A stretch of DNA of 64,000 bases from NCBI RefSeq assembly GCF_004328075.1, contig NZ_SJFN01000004.1, positions 62,001 through 126,000 of the forward strand, read 5' to 3'. This DNA comes from Siculibacillus lacustris (GTDB lineage Bacteria > Pseudomonadota > Alphaproteobacteria > Rhizobiales > Ancalomicrobiaceae). The position numbers and the translations under genes were made by a program. The notes beneath the pieces were generated by a model. The model had not been told where the DNA came from and did not search any database. It worked only from the letters and a program-made list of their open reading frames with translations. This document shows positions 44,791 through 53,835 of this stretch, in pieces. The first letter of the stretch is position 1, and each line of letters starts with the position of its first letter.

Positions 44791-44861
44791 GGAGAGCCTC
44801 ACGAGGGAGAGGGGATTGCGAGGGGCCGGGCGTCGAGCGGGACGGGACGGGCGTCGACGGC

Positions 44862-44887
44862 AACGCTCGAGCTCGGTCCTCGGTTCC
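44862..44887 (-). promoter_or_regulatory. EcfG-type promoter for tspO
   Basis: GGAAC at 44887-44883, 17-nt spacer, CGTT at 44865-44862. Its -35 is only 18 bp from the -35 of the divergent copy at 44906. Confidence 0.8.
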
Positions 44888-44905
44888 CTCTACGGGCGCG
44901 GCGGC

Positions 44906-44930
44906 GGAACGGTTCGGCGATCGATGCGTT
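44906..44930 (+). promoter_or_regulatory. EcfG-type promoter
   Basis: GGAAC at 44906-44910, 16-nt spacer, CGTT at 44927-44930, 32 nt before the ATG at 44963. Confidence 0.8.
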
Positions 44931-44962
44931 GTTCCTCCAGTTCCCAACAAAGGAGGTGACCC

Positions 44963-45190
44963 ATGTCCATCGACATTCTCATCGCCGTCCTGATCTACAT
45001 GATGGTTCAGGCGGTGCTCTTCGGGATCGGCGCGATCGCCATCCTCGCCACCCCGCTCGCGGCTCAGGCGATGGTCCTGATGCCGTGGTTCATCGGCCTG
45101 TCGTTCCTGGCCTCGATCCCGATCGCCTGGGCGGTGGCGCCGCGTCTGCGGGCGCGGTTCGAATTGCGCCGTCCCGCGCCGGGCGAGTGA
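44963..45190 (+). CDS. Small two-helix membrane protein
   Basis: A 75-aa protein with two hydrophobic segments (about 3-30 and 37-58) and a charged Arg-rich tail ending PAPGE. An ideal AAAGGAGGTGA ribosome site precedes the ATG. No family recognised. It is divergent from tspO with back-to-back EcfG-type promoters, so a high-level stress role is likely. Confidence 0.75.
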   Translation: MSIDILIAVLIYMMVQAVLFGIGAIAILATPLAAQAMVLMPWFIGLSFLASIPIAWAVAPRLRARFELRRPAPGE

Positions 45191-45230
45191 GCTCGACGGG
45201 CACCGGTGGATCGGGGTGAACCGTGCTTTC

Positions 45231-45268
45231 GCGAAGCCGCCGCCACCTTCGGGTCGCGGCGGATTCGC
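45231..45268. terminator. Hairpin between converging genes
   Basis: A 13-bp stem (GCGAAGCCGCCGC with GCGGCGGATTCGC, one mismatch) and a 12-nt loop lie between the small membrane gene and otsA, which converge here. Confidence 0.55.
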
Positions 45269-45282
45269 TACATCGAACGGGC

Positions 45283-46947
45283 TCATTCGTCGGCGGTCAG
45301 CGCCTGGATGGTCTCGCGGCGGCGGATGCGGGCCGCGTCGATCAGCATCTGCGCGGCCCAGCGGTGGACGTTGCGCTGGCGCACCACGTCGCGCATCAGC
45401 CGCATGCGGTCGCGTTGTTCGGATTCGGGCATGCGCAGGGCCACGGCGAAGGCGTCGGCCATGGCGCGCGTGTCATAAGGATTGACGATCAGCGCCTCCG
45501 ACAATTCGCGCGAGGCCCCGGCGAAGCTCGACAGCACCAGCACACCCTGTTCGTCGTCGCGGGCGGCGACGAATTCCTTGGCGACCAGATTCATGCCGTC
45601 GTGCAGGCTCGACACCACGCAGACGTCGGCGGCGCGGAACAGCTCGTAGACCTCGCGCTGGTCGTGGTGGCGGATGACCAGATGGATCGGCTTCCAGCCG
45701 GCGGTGCCGTGGGCGGCGTTGATCGCGTCGGCGAGACGGACGGCGTCGGACTGGAGCTTGTCGTAGGCGCCGAGTTTCGAGCGGGTCGGCGCGGCGGCCT
45801 GGACGAAGGCGATCTTCTCCTTCCATTCCGGATGCTGGGTGAGCAGGTCGTGGACCGCCGCCATGCGGTCGAGGATGCCCTTGGTGTAGTCGAAGCGCTC
45901 GATGCCGACGGCGATGCGGACGTCGTCGGCGAGGCCGAGACGGGCGTGCACGGCGCGGCGGCACTCGGCGATCGAGCCTTGCGTGGCCAGCGCCGCCGGC
46001 GGCCACTCGATCGAGATCGGATAGGGCCGGATCAGCGTGTCGCGGCCGCGCAGGATGACCGAGCCCTGCTCGCGATCGATGCGGCTCTCCATGAAGCGGT
46101 CGGTGGCATCGAGGAAGTTGTTGCAGTGCTGGCGGGTGTGGAACCCGAGCACGGTCGAGCCGAGCAGGCCGTCGATGATCTCCTCGCGCCACGGGCAGAT
46201 GCCGAAGGTCTCGCCGTTGGGCCAGGGGATGTGCCAGAAGGTGATGATCGTCGCCTTGGGCAGGGCGTTGCGGATCATCCGCGGCAACAGAGCGAAGTGA
46301 TAGTCCTGGACCAGGACGATCGGATCCTCGCGGCCGGCCTCGGCGACCACCACGTCGGCGAACTTCTGGTTGACCGCCCGATAGGCCTCCCAGTCCTCGG
46401 CGCGGAACAAGGGCCGGACGAAGGCGGTGTGGCACAGCGGCCAGAGGCCTTCGTTGGAGAAGCCGTAATAGTGGCCGTCGATCTCCTCGTCGGACAGCCA
46501 GACGCGGCGCAGGGTGTATTCGGGATGGGCCGGGGGCACCCGCAGGCGATCGTGCTCGTCGACGGTGTCGTGATCGGCGGAGCCGCTGCCATGGGCGATC
46601 CAGGTGCCGCCGCAGGTGCGCATCACCGGTTCGAGCGCCGAGACCAGGCCGCTCGCCGGCAGCTGCAGGCTGATCTCGCCCTCGGGAGTGCGGTTGTGGA
46701 TGTAGGGCTCGCGGTTGGAGACCACCATGATCTCGACGTCCGGCAGTTCCTCGTGCAGCAGCTGGGTCAAGGTCTTGGGCGACCATTCGACATAGATGCC
46801 GTCGGTGAAGCGGCGGTCGCGCTGGCGATCGCGGGCATTGGTGCGGTAGCCGACCCGGGTCGGCACCGGGCTGGCGACGGCGGGGTCGTCGGGTCCGGTC
46901 CAACGACGCCACAGGGTGGAGAGGAAGGTGGCGGTCGCGTTGTTCAT
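45283..46947 (-). CDS. otsA: Trehalose-6-phosphate synthase (GT20)
   Basis: A 554-aa GT20 glycosyltransferase that joins UDP-glucose and glucose-6-phosphate. Catalytic landmarks are [29 protein letters not shown] and [20 protein letters not shown]. It has about 70 extra N-terminal residues before the usual VVSNREP start. The ATG at 46947 overlaps the GH15 stop (ATGA). A related glucosyl-phosphate synthase activity cannot be excluded, but otsB in the same operon favours trehalose. Confidence 0.85.
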   Translation of the reverse strand: MNNATATFLSTLWRRWTGPDDPAVASPVPTRVGYRTNARDRQRDRRFTDGIYVEWSPKTLTQLLHEELPDVEIMVVSNREPYIHNRTPEGEISLQLPASGLVSALEPVMRTCGGTWIAHGSGSADHDTVDEHDRLRVPPAHPEYTLRRVWLSDEEIDGHYYGFSNEGLWPLCHTAFVRPLFRAEDWEAYRAVNQKFADVVVAEAGREDPIVLVQDYHFALLPRMIRNALPKATIITFWHIPWPNGETFGICPWREEIIDGLLGSTVLGFHTRQHCNNFLDATDRFMESRIDREQGSVILRGRDTLIRPYPISIEWPPAALATQGSIAECRRAVHARLGLADDVRIAVGIERFDYTKGILDRMAAVHDLLTQHPEWKEKIAFVQAAAPTRSKLGAYDKLQSDAVRLADAINAAHGTAGWKPIHLVIRHHDQREVYELFRAADVCVVSSLHDGMNLVAKEFVAARDDEQGVLVLSSFAGASRELSEALIVNPYDTRAMADAFAVALRMPESEQRDRMRLMRDVVRQRNVHRWAAQMLIDAARIRRRETIQALTADE

Positions 46948-48728
46948 CGGGGCTGCTCCCATCCTTTCGACAGCCGCATCGCGGCGACGATCATTCCGGC
47001 CATCGAATAGGTCTGGGGGAAGTTCCCCCACAGCTCGCCGGTCTGGGGATCGAGATCCTCCGACAGCAGCCCGACGTGATTGCGCAGGCGCAGCAGCTCT
47101 TCGAAGATCCGGCGCGCCTCGTCGGTGCGGCCGATGGCGGCGAGCGCGTCGACGTACCAGAAGGTGCAGATGGTGAAGGCGACGGTCGGGACGCCGAAAT
47201 CGTCGGGCACGACGTAGCGCATCAGATGGCCGTGGTGGCCGAGGTTCGCGGCGATGGCGTCGACGGTGGCGACGAACCGCGGATCGGCGGCCTCGACGAT
47301 GCCGAGCTCGTGGAGCAGCAGCAGACTGGCGTCGAGTTCGTCGCCGTCGAGACTGCCGGCGAAGTAACCGGCCTCGTTCCAGGCGCGGTCGAGGATGGTG
47401 CCGCGCAGATCGTCGGCGGCGGCGCGCCAGCGGGCGCCGTTCTCGCCGAGGCCGAGCTTCGCGGCGATGCGGGCGAGCCGGTCGCAGGCCACCCAGCACA
47501 TCACCGCCGAATGGGTGTGGACCTTTGTGCGGCTGCGATATTCCCAGATGCCTGCGTCGGGGGTCAGCGCCCGGGCGAGCGCGCGCGTGCCGAGCGGTTC
47601 GAGCAGCGCGAACAGGCCGGGCCCGCCCATTTCCGGCAGGCGCTCGTCGAAGAACATCTGCCAGGCGGCGAGGATGACGCTGCCGTAGACGTCGTGCTGG
47701 ACCTGCTCGCGGGCCGCGTTGCCGATCCGCACCGGGCCGTTGCCGCGATAGCCGGCGAGCGTCGGGGCGACGTATTCGTCGATCGGCCGCTCGGGGACGA
47801 CGGCATAGACCGGCTTCAGATCGGGTCCGCGCTCCAGCGCGATGACGTCGGTGACGTAGGCGATGAAGCGTTCCATGGTCGGGGTCGCGCCGACCCGGTT
47901 GAGGGCATGGACGGTGAAATAGGCGTCGCGGATCCAGCAGTAGCGATAGTCCCAGTTGCGCTCGGTGCCGGAGGATTCCGGGATCGAGGTGGTAAGCGCC
48001 GCGACGATCGCGCCGGTGTCCTCGAAGCTGCACAGCTGCAGGGTGATCGCCGCGCGGATCACCGCCTCCTGCCACTCGAAGGGCACGTTGAGGGTGCGGA
48101 CCCAGTCGAGCCAGTGGCCACGGGTGCGTTCGAGGAAGTCGTGACCGATGCGGTCGGTCGAATCCGGCAGGGTCTCGTCGGAGTGGACGATGAGGGTCAT
48201 GCGCCGCGTCAGCACGAAGGCGGTCTCTTCGGCGATGTGGGTGATCGGCGCATCGGTGGTCAGGCGGACGGTGCCGGCGGCGGTGACGTAGCGGACGTGG
48301 CTCGATCCGACGATCGCCGGGGCGGCGGCGTCGGCCGGCCCACGCGGCCGCATGCGGATGCGGATGCGCGGCAGGCCGGCGATCGGCTCGATCACCCGGA
48401 CGATGTTGAGCGGCCGATAGGTCCGCCCGTGCTGGCGGAAGCGCGGCACGAAGTCGAGGATGCGGAAGCTGGCGCCGTCGCGGTCGGTGAGGATGGTCTC
48501 GACGATGGCGGTGTTGCGCACATAGCGCTGGTCGGTGCTGGCCTCGTCGTCGAAGCCGATCGAGAAGAAGCCCTTCTGGGGATCGTCGCCGTCGATCAGC
48601 GCCGAGAAGATCGGTTCGCCGTCGAGGCGCGGCCAGCAGCCCCAGACGATGGCGCCGTGACGATCGATGAGGGCGGCGATGGAGCTGTTGCCGATGACGG
48701 CGAGGTCGAGCGACGGCCGGGCGATCAT
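46944..48728 (-). CDS. GH15-family glucoamylase/trehalase-like protein
   Basis: A 594-aa GH15 protein with an N-terminal beta domain (SIAALIDRHGAIVWGCWPRL) and an (alpha/alpha)6 catalytic domain (NWDYRYCWIRDAYFTVHAL and DAGIWEYRSRTKVHTHSAVM). Some GH15 enzymes are trehalases, and its place between otsB and otsA, with 4-nt overlaps on both sides, suggests trehalose or maltodextrin hydrolysis. Making a synthase and a hydrolase from one mRNA implies control at enzyme level. Confidence 0.88.
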   Translation of the reverse strand: MIARPSLDLAVIGNSSIAALIDRHGAIVWGCWPRLDGEPIFSALIDGDDPQKGFFSIGFDDEASTDQRYVRNTAIVETILTDRDGASFRILDFVPRFRQHGRTYRPLNIVRVIEPIAGLPRIRIRMRPRGPADAAAPAIVGSSHVRYVTAAGTVRLTTDAPITHIAEETAFVLTRRMTLIVHSDETLPDSTDRIGHDFLERTRGHWLDWVRTLNVPFEWQEAVIRAAITLQLCSFEDTGAIVAALTTSIPESSGTERNWDYRYCWIRDAYFTVHALNRVGATPTMERFIAYVTDVIALERGPDLKPVYAVVPERPIDEYVAPTLAGYRGNGPVRIGNAAREQVQHDVYGSVILAAWQMFFDERLPEMGGPGLFALLEPLGTRALARALTPDAGIWEYRSRTKVHTHSAVMCWVACDRLARIAAKLGLGENGARWRAAADDLRGTILDRAWNEAGYFAGSLDGDELDASLLLLHELGIVEAADPRFVATVDAIAANLGHHGHLMRYVVPDDFGVPTVAFTICTFWYVDALAAIGRTDEARRIFEELLRLRNHVGLLSEDLDPQTGELWGNFPQTYSMAGMIVAAMRLSKGWEQPR

Positions 48729-49501
48729 GGAGTGGTCCTTTCGACGAGGGCGGCGAGCCAGGCGCGGACCTGGGCGGGGCCTCGGAAGTCGGCGATCTCG
48801 TCGGTGAAGTGTTCGCCGGCGACGCGCAGGGCGATGCCGCCGAGGTGCTCGGCCGCCTCGAAGGCACTTTCGTCGGAGACGTCGTCGCCGATCATGATCG
48901 GGCGACGGCCGTGGAAGGCCGGCAGTTCGGCGATGGCGGCGATCGCCGCCCCCTTGGAGACCCGGCGCGGCACGATCTCGAACACCCGACGTCCGCGGGT
49001 GAGGATCAGATCGGCCTCGGCTTGGACTTCGGCGAGGGCATGGCGCAACTCGGCCTCGAGATAGGCGGAGGCGGTGGGGACGGCGCGCCAGTGGACGGCG
49101 ATCGAGGTGCCCTTGTGCTCGACGAGCACGCCGGGCACGGCGCGCACGACGCGGGTCACCCGCTCGAACACGTTGTCGGCGATCGGTTCGGCCAGCCGGG
49201 TCACGGCGTCGTCGGCGCCGAGGCGCAGGGCACCGCCGTGGACGCCGGCGACCACCATCTTCAAGGGCGCGAGAAACCCGTCGATGTCGGCGACGGTGCG
49301 GCCGGTGACGATCGCCACGGCGCCGTCGAAGGCCACCTGGAGGCGGCCGAGCAGGGCGACCAGGGTCGCCGGGACGGCGGTGCCGTCGGGCGTCTCGGCG
49401 ATCTCGACCAGCGTGCCGTCGAAATCGAGGAACAGCGCCTCGGTGCGGGCTTCGGCGACGACGGCGGGGCCGCCGGCCTGGGACGCGGTGGCTGCGGACA
49501 T
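48725..49501 (-). CDS. otsB: Trehalose-6-phosphate phosphatase
   Basis: A 258-aa HAD-superfamily phosphatase. The nucleophile motif is DFDGTLVEI (Asp26, Asp28), motif II is AIVTGRTVADID, and the C-terminal acidic motif is MIGDDVSDESAFEAA. It removes phosphate from trehalose-6-phosphate. It is first in the otsB-GH15-otsA operon, with ATGA overlap to the GH15 gene. No EcfG-type promoter was found in the 100 bp upstream. Confidence 0.92.
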   Translation of the reverse strand: MSAATASQAGGPAVVAEARTEALFLDFDGTLVEIAETPDGTAVPATLVALLGRLQVAFDGAVAIVTGRTVADIDGFLAPLKMVVAGVHGGALRLGADDAVTRLAEPIADNVFERVTRVVRAVPGVLVEHKGTSIAVHWRAVPTASAYLEAELRHALAEVQAEADLILTRGRRVFEIVPRRVSKGAAIAAIAELPAFHGRRPIMIGDDVSDESAFEAAEHLGGIALRVAGEHFTDEIADFRGPAQVRAWLAALVERTTP

Positions 49502-49601
49502 CTGCAAGAGGGCACCTCTTCCCGGGGGGATTCGTCGGAAATCCTCCCGCGGCGCGCCGAGGGGGGCAGCGCGACGCGAGAGGATCTCGGTTCGACGGCG
49601 A

Positions 49602-49877
49602 TCAGCGATAGCGACAGACGCGGCGGTCGAGGCCGGCGTCCCAGTAGCAGGAGCGCGCGGCGTGGCGCGGCCGGGTGGCGTCGGCGACGACCGCGCCGAC
49701 CGCGGCCCCGGCGACGCCGCCGACCAGGGCGCCGCCGACCGAGTTGGAGGCGACGCCGCCGATGATCGCGCCGCCGACCCCGCCGATACCGGCGCCTTCG
49801 GCCATGCGGGTGTCACGGGCATTGGCGCAGGCGCCGAGGGTGAGGGCGACGGCGATGAGGGCGATGGTGGTCTTCAT
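49602..49877 (-). CDS. Glycine-zipper lipoprotein
   Basis: A 91-aa protein with a lipoprotein signal (lipobox LGAC, Cys at residue 19), a YMGG/glycine-zipper segment (about 30-65, GIGGVGGAIIGGVASNSVGG) and a short tail with two Cys (SCYWDAGLDRRVCRYR). Probably an envelope-associated small lipoprotein. It is 100 nt upstream of otsB in the same direction, so it could share its transcript. Confidence 0.82.
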   Translation of the reverse strand: MKTTIALIAVALTLGACANARDTRMAEGAGIGGVGGAIIGGVASNSVGGALVGGVAGAAVGAVVADATRPRHAARSCYWDAGLDRRVCRYR

Positions 49878-49915
49878 GTCAGGTCCTCGCGGGGTTGGGG
49901 AACGGTGGTCTTGGT

Positions 49916-50743
49916 TCAACGGCAACGGCCGGCATCGGTGCAGGGGGGATTGGCGGCCGGTGCGGCCGGCTGCTGCCTTGCCGGAGGCGCGGCCCGCGGC
50001 GGCTGGGCGCGCGGTTCGGTGCGCTGGGGCTGAGCGCGTGGCGGGGCCGCTTCCTGGCGCTGTACCGGCGCCCGCATCTGCGGGGGTGCCGCCCGGGGCG
50101 TCGTCTCGCTGCGCGCCGGTCGACCCGATGCGCTCGCCGCGGCGGGATCGGCGGGAATCACGTCACGACGGCCGTGGTCGCGGGGTGTGCGTACGCCGGG
50201 GTCGGCGGGACGCCGTCCGACGAAATTCTGGTCGGACGGGGGGACCCGCTGCGGCCGCACGAAGGCATCGCCAGCGGGCTGCCGATCGGGGCGGGACGTG
50301 CCCATGGCCGGGCGCTCCGAATTCGGCGGTCGCCCACCGTGACCGCGCCAGTAGCGGTCGTTGCGGTAGAAGGAGCGATCCTCGTAGTGGCTGCCCCAGT
50401 AATCGGCCATGCCGAAGGAGAGGATCGACAGGCCGAACATCGCCGCAGCCGGGTCGGAGATGCGAATGCGGCGACCCTCGCCGGCCAGTTCGATGCGGCT
50501 GCCGGGGAACCAGCCGCGATCGCCGTCGATCGAGACGTCGCACCAGGTGCGGCCGCGCAGACAGCCGTAGACGTCGAGGCTGTCGCCGCGGGCGACCCGG
50601 GCGATCGCCGGATAGTCGGACTGCGGCCCGGCCCGGAGCGTGCCGGAGGAGCGCGCCCAGCCTTCGGCGGCGGACGCGGCGGCGGGTAGCGCCAGGGTGG
50701 CGAGGATCAGGGTGATCGCCGAGATCGTACTGCGATGGGTCAT
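49916..50743 (-). CDS. Secreted SH3-domain protein with Pro/Arg-rich tail
   Basis: A 275-aa exported protein. After a Sec signal (about 1-26) comes one bacterial SH3 domain (about 30-92, TLRAGPQSDYPAIARVARGD and GDRGWFPGSRIEL). The C-terminal half, from about residue 140, is disordered and rich in Pro, Arg, Gln and Ala. It likely binds the cell wall or envelope. The glycine-zipper gene follows 38 nt downstream. Confidence 0.85.
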   Translation of the reverse strand: MTHRSTISAITLILATLALPAAASAAEGWARSSGTLRAGPQSDYPAIARVARGDSLDVYGCLRGRTWCDVSIDGDRGWFPGSRIELAGEGRRIRISDPAAAMFGLSILSFGMADYWGSHYEDRSFYRNDRYWRGHGGRPPNSERPAMGTSRPDRQPAGDAFVRPQRVPPSDQNFVGRRPADPGVRTPRDHGRRDVIPADPAAASASGRPARSETTPRAAPPQMRAPVQRQEAAPPRAQPQRTEPRAQPPRAAPPARQQPAAPAANPPCTDAGRCR

Positions 50744-50920
50744 GGAGGTTTCCTCTCGTGCGCTCGGCGGCCGGTACGTCGGGGTGCCGGCGCGAGGTTC
50801 TCGGAACCCGCGGAGCGTCACCACGACGAGGGGGAGCGAAGCGTCGACTTCGTGGTTCTCGTCTGCCGGAGAGAACGCGCCGGCCGCGCTTTGGTTCCCG
50901 CGCCGCGCCGAAAAGACGGT

Positions 50921-51664
50921 TCAGATCAGCGGGCGACGCTCCGGTGGTCGGGCGTCGGCGGCGGCCAGGGTGGCCATCGCGCCTTCGTCGTGGATCTCCA
51001 GGCGGCGATCGGCGAGGGTGAAGACCCCGGTGGTGCGCAGCCGCTGCAGGGTCTTGTTGAAGGTCACCAGCGACATGCCGAGGGTGTCGGCGAGATGCTG
51101 CTGGGTCATCGGCAGGGTCAGGGCACCGCCCTCCAGGACGCCGCTCTCGCGCGCCCGGCGCCACAGGTGCCACAACAGGAAGGCGACGCGTTCGCGCGCG
51201 TGCCGCCGGCCGACGGCCAACAGCTGGTCGTCGAGCAGACGCTCCTCGCGGGCGGCGAGCCAGGTCAGGTTGCGGGCGAGCGGCGGGTGATTGCGGAACA
51301 GTTCGTCGAGGCGATCGCGCGAGAAGACGCACAGGCGGACGTCGGTCAGCGCCTCGATGCCGTGTTCCAGCGCCTGGGCGAGGGTCGCCTGGAGGCCGAT
51401 GAAGTCGCCGGGCAGGACGTAGTTGAGAATCTGGCGCCGACCGTCGGGCAGCGACTTGTAGCGGAAGGCCCAACCCGACAGCACCGTGAAGAGATGGGGC
51501 GAGGTAGCACCTTCCAGGTAGATCGCGCCGCCGGGGCGGGCGTGGAGCTCGCCCATCTTGAAGCTCGACACGAAATCGAGCTCGGCGCCGACCGCCTCGA
51601 TGAAGATCGCGCGCTTGCGCAGGGGACAGGCGGGACAGGCGATCTGGCGACCGGAGTCGGTCAT
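50921..51664 (-). CDS. Crp/Fnr-family regulator
   Basis: A 247-aa regulator with a cyclic-nucleotide-type beta-barrel (about 40-150, GGAIYLEGATSPHLFTVLSG) and a C-terminal helix-turn-helix (about 190-225, TQQHLADTLGMSLVTFNKTL). The N-terminus has only CPACPL, two Cys, so an Fnr-type four-Cys cluster is unlikely. The ATG at 51664 is chosen. Ligand and targets are unknown; a local regulatory role is possible. Confidence 0.88.
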   Translation of the reverse strand: MTDSGRQIACPACPLRKRAIFIEAVGAELDFVSSFKMGELHARPGGAIYLEGATSPHLFTVLSGWAFRYKSLPDGRRQILNYVLPGDFIGLQATLAQALEHGIEALTDVRLCVFSRDRLDELFRNHPPLARNLTWLAAREERLLDDQLLAVGRRHARERVAFLLWHLWRRARESGVLEGGALTLPMTQQHLADTLGMSLVTFNKTLQRLRTTGVFTLADRRLEIHDEGAMATLAAADARPPERRPLI

Positions 51665-51843
51665 GCGATCCTTTCTCGAACGATCCGCGGCGAAAGGCGC
51701 CGGATGTGTCGTTCTTAAATGCGCCGCCCCGACGGGGCGGTCCAAAGTGTCGGTCCGAACCGCCGCCGGCCGCCTCCGCCGCCCGCGAGGTCCCTCACCG
51801 ACCGGGCCGCGACGCTCGACGGTCTCACGAGAGTTTCGTCCCG

Positions 51844-52275
51844 ATGAATTCCCGATTGCCCAGGATCGACGATGTCGCGCCGTGGACCGCCCTGCTCGTC
51901 GAAGACGAGGCGCTGATCGCCGCGTCGACCGAAGCGCTCCTGTTCGAACTCGGCGCCACCGAGGTGCGTTGGGCGACCACCGTCGAAGAGGCCGAACGCC
52001 AGATCGAGACCGAGGCGCCGACCATCGCCGTGGTCGACTGGTTCGTCGGCCGGCGAACCGCCGAGCCGTTGGTCAACCGCCTCGCGGACCAGGGCGTCGG
52101 CATTCTGCTGCTGACCGGGGCGTCACCCGAAGACATCGTGCGGCCGGCCGACGCCGAGATCCTGGTGCTCGGAAAGCCGGCCCGCGACGCCGCGGTCGCC
52201 GAGGCGATCCGAAGGTTGTTGCGTCGCGGGCCGGAAGACTTCGCCGTCACCGATAGAAGATGGCGAGCAGAATGA
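51844..52275 (+). CDS. Single-domain response regulator
   Basis: A 143-aa receiver-only protein. Acidic pocket residues are in ALLVEDEALIA, phospho-acceptor Asp65 in IAVVDWFVG, and the conserved Lys in LVLGKPARD. It has no output domain, so it may act as a phosphate sink or shuttle in the kinase network here. Its last 29 nt overlap the antisense 25-aa gene at 52247-52324. Confidence 0.85.
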   Translation: MNSRLPRIDDVAPWTALLVEDEALIAASTEALLFELGATEVRWATTVEEAERQIETEAPTIAVVDWFVGRRTAEPLVNRLADQGVGILLLTGASPEDIVRPADAEILVLGKPARDAAVAEAIRRLLRRGPEDFAVTDRRWRAE

Positions 52276-52324
52276 TGATCGGAATCGGCACGCCGACCAG
52301 CCAGAGAAGAATTCCGCGTCCCAT
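52247..52324 (-). CDS. 25-aa single-helix membrane micropeptide
   Basis: A short frame starting at 52324 encodes MGRGILLWLVGVPIPIIILL followed by AIFYR. AAAGGA lies 8 nt upstream. Very similar tiny proteins (MGRGILLWLxGxPIPI pattern) are widespread in alphaproteobacteria. It has its own exact EcfG-type promoter at 52453-52478 and overlaps the 3' end of the receiver gene on the other strand. Function unknown. Confidence 0.75.
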   Translation of the reverse strand: MGRGILLWLVGVPIPIIILLAIFYR

Positions 52325-52452
52325 GATCGGGTCCTTTCGGTGAGAGATGGGCGGGCTCGTCGACTCGGTTCGACCGACCCGACGAGGTGGCGCCGAGGTG
52401 CCGCCGAGGCGCCGGCCGGCGATGCGCGAGCCGAACGATGCTCGCAGGGCAC

Positions 52453-52478
52453 AACGTCGATGCCGGCCGATCGGTTCC
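52453..52478 (-). promoter_or_regulatory. EcfG-type promoter for the 25-aa gene
   Basis: GGAAC at 52478-52474, 17-nt spacer, CGTT at 52456-52453, about 130 nt before the ATG at 52324. Confidence 0.75.
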
Positions 52479-52523
52479 GCCGACCCGGGCGTTCGTCCCT
52501 GGCGATCAAATCGGCGGGGCGGG

Positions 52524-52548
52524 GGAACGAGATCGAAGCTGCGGCGTT
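52524..52548 (+). promoter_or_regulatory. EcfG-type promoter for the DUF1328 gene
   Basis: GGAAC at 52524-52528, 16-nt spacer, CGTT at 52545-52548, 33 nt before the ATG at 52582. Confidence 0.8.
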
Positions 52549-52581
52549 ACACCTCGCGAAAAGGTTCGTGGGGAGTCCGTC

Positions 52582-52746
52582 ATGTTGCAGTGGTCTCTGA
52601 TCTTTCTGGTGGTCGCGCTGATCGCGGCGGTGTTCGGCTTCGGCGGCGTCGCCGCCACCTCGGCGGGCATCGCGCGCATTCTGTTCGGCGTGTTCCTGCT
52701 GCTGTTCCTGGTGTCCTTCGTGATGCAGATGCTCGGACGCGCATGA
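52582..52746 (+). CDS. DUF1328 (YtjA-type) small membrane protein
   Basis: A 54-aa protein of two hydrophobic helices with the family pattern [20 protein letters not shown] and [17 protein letters not shown]1328 proteins are common small stress-induced membrane proteins without a known reaction. The promoter at 52524 fits a short leader. A separate EcfG-type promoter follows for the next operon. Confidence 0.9.
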   Translation: MLQWSLIFLVVALIAAVFGFGGVAATSAGIARILFGVFLLLFLVSFVMQMLGRA

Positions 52747-52774
52747 GAGGCGCGGCGGCGGACGCGGGTGCGAT

Positions 52775-52800
52775 GGAACCCAGCCCTCGCCTCGGACGTT
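52775..52800 (+). promoter_or_regulatory. EcfG-type promoter for the DUF1269-kinase operon
   Basis: GGAAC at 52775-52779, 17-nt spacer, CGTT at 52797-52800, 65 nt before the ATG at 52865. Confidence 0.8.
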
Positions 52801-52864
52801 GTCGTGCCCAGTGACGGTGACCCGCGTGCATCGAGCGCAACCGCGACCCAGGGAGGAAACCCGC

Positions 52865-53383
52865 ATGAGCCAGTTGTTCGCGATCGTCTATGACGACCCC
52901 GACCTCGCGCGCCGCGCGGCGGACCAGATCCGCGAGCTGGCGCGTGGCCGTCTCCTGTCGTTGCGTGACATGGTGGTGGTGACGCGGGCCGACGACGGTA
53001 CGGTGAAGCGCGACCCGTCGGTCGATTTGGTGACCGGCGGTGCGCTCGGCGGCGCCTTCTGGGGCGGTCTGATCGGTCTGATCTTCATGGCGCCCCTGGC
53101 CGGCGCCGCGGGTGGGGCGGCCGGCGGGGCGCTGAGCGGATGGCTCACCGACTACGGCGTCGACGACGACTTCATCCGCGAGGCCGCCCTGCGGGTGAAG
53201 TCCGGCCGGGCCGCGGTGTTCGTCCTCGCCGACGACATGATCGTCGACGAGGTGGCGTCGGCGCTCGGCGAGGTGCGGGGCGAGCTGATCTATTCCTCGC
53301 TCACCGCCAACGTCGACGCGGTGATCTCGGCGGCGCTCGCCGGAGCCCTCCACGACGGCAAGATAGGGATTCTCCAGCCATGA
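52865..53383 (+). CDS. DUF1269 membrane-associated stress protein
   Basis: A 172-aa DUF1269 protein: an alpha/beta N-terminal domain (QLFAIVYDDPDLARRAADQI), a Gly/Ala-rich hydrophobic hairpin (about 59-95) and a C-terminal alpha/beta part (AAVFVLADDMIVDEVASALG). AGGGAGGAAA precedes the ATG. It is first in a five-gene operon and its stop overlaps the next start (ATGA). Confidence 0.88.
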   Translation: MSQLFAIVYDDPDLARRAADQIRELARGRLLSLRDMVVVTRADDGTVKRDPSVDLVTGGALGGAFWGGLIGLIFMAPLAGAAGGAAGGALSGWLTDYGVDDDFIREAALRVKSGRAAVFVLADDMIVDEVASALGEVRGELIYSSLTANVDAVISAALAGALHDGKIGILQP

Positions 53384-53835
53384 GCGATCTGTCGATCCCG
53401 CAGTCTCTGCGCGCCGCGGTGACGCCGCCGCCGGAAGTGCCGCGCGACACGTCGCGGCCGTCGCTGTTCGTGCGGTTCTCGACCCGCGTCGCGCTGCTCG
53501 CCGGACGGCCGGCGACCTTCATCTTCGCGTTGGCGGTGGTGATCGTGTGGGCGGCGTCGGGGCCGCTGTTCCATTTCTCCGACACCTGGCAGTTGGTCAT
53601 CAACACCGGCACCACCGTCGTGACGTTTCTGATGGTGTTCGTGATCCAGAACGCCCAGAATCGCGACGGCGAGGCGATCCAGGTCAAGCTCGACGAGTTG
53701 ATCCGCGCCACCAAGGACGCCCGCAACACGATGATCGGCATCGAGAAGCTCGACGATGCCCATGTGCGCGCCCTGGAGGCCGAGCTCGAAGAACATTGCG
53801 CAGGGAGCGCGGAGACGGGTGTCGCAGGCAAATGA
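53380..53835 (+). CDS. Low-affinity iron permease-family protein
   Basis: A 151-aa protein with two membrane helices (about 42-62 and 70-90) and the family stretch VTFLMVFVIQNAQNRDGEAI followed by QVKLDELI. This matches the bacterial low-affinity iron permease (Fet4-like) family, though real iron transport by the short bacterial forms is doubtful. It is coupled to DUF1269 upstream and overlaps the kinase gene downstream by 17 nt. Confidence 0.85.
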   Translation: MSDLSIPQSLRAAVTPPPEVPRDTSRPSLFVRFSTRVALLAGRPATFIFALAVVIVWAASGPLFHFSDTWQLVINTGTTVVTFLMVFVIQNAQNRDGEAIQVKLDELIRATKDARNTMIGIEKLDDAHVRALEAELEEHCAGSAETGVAGK

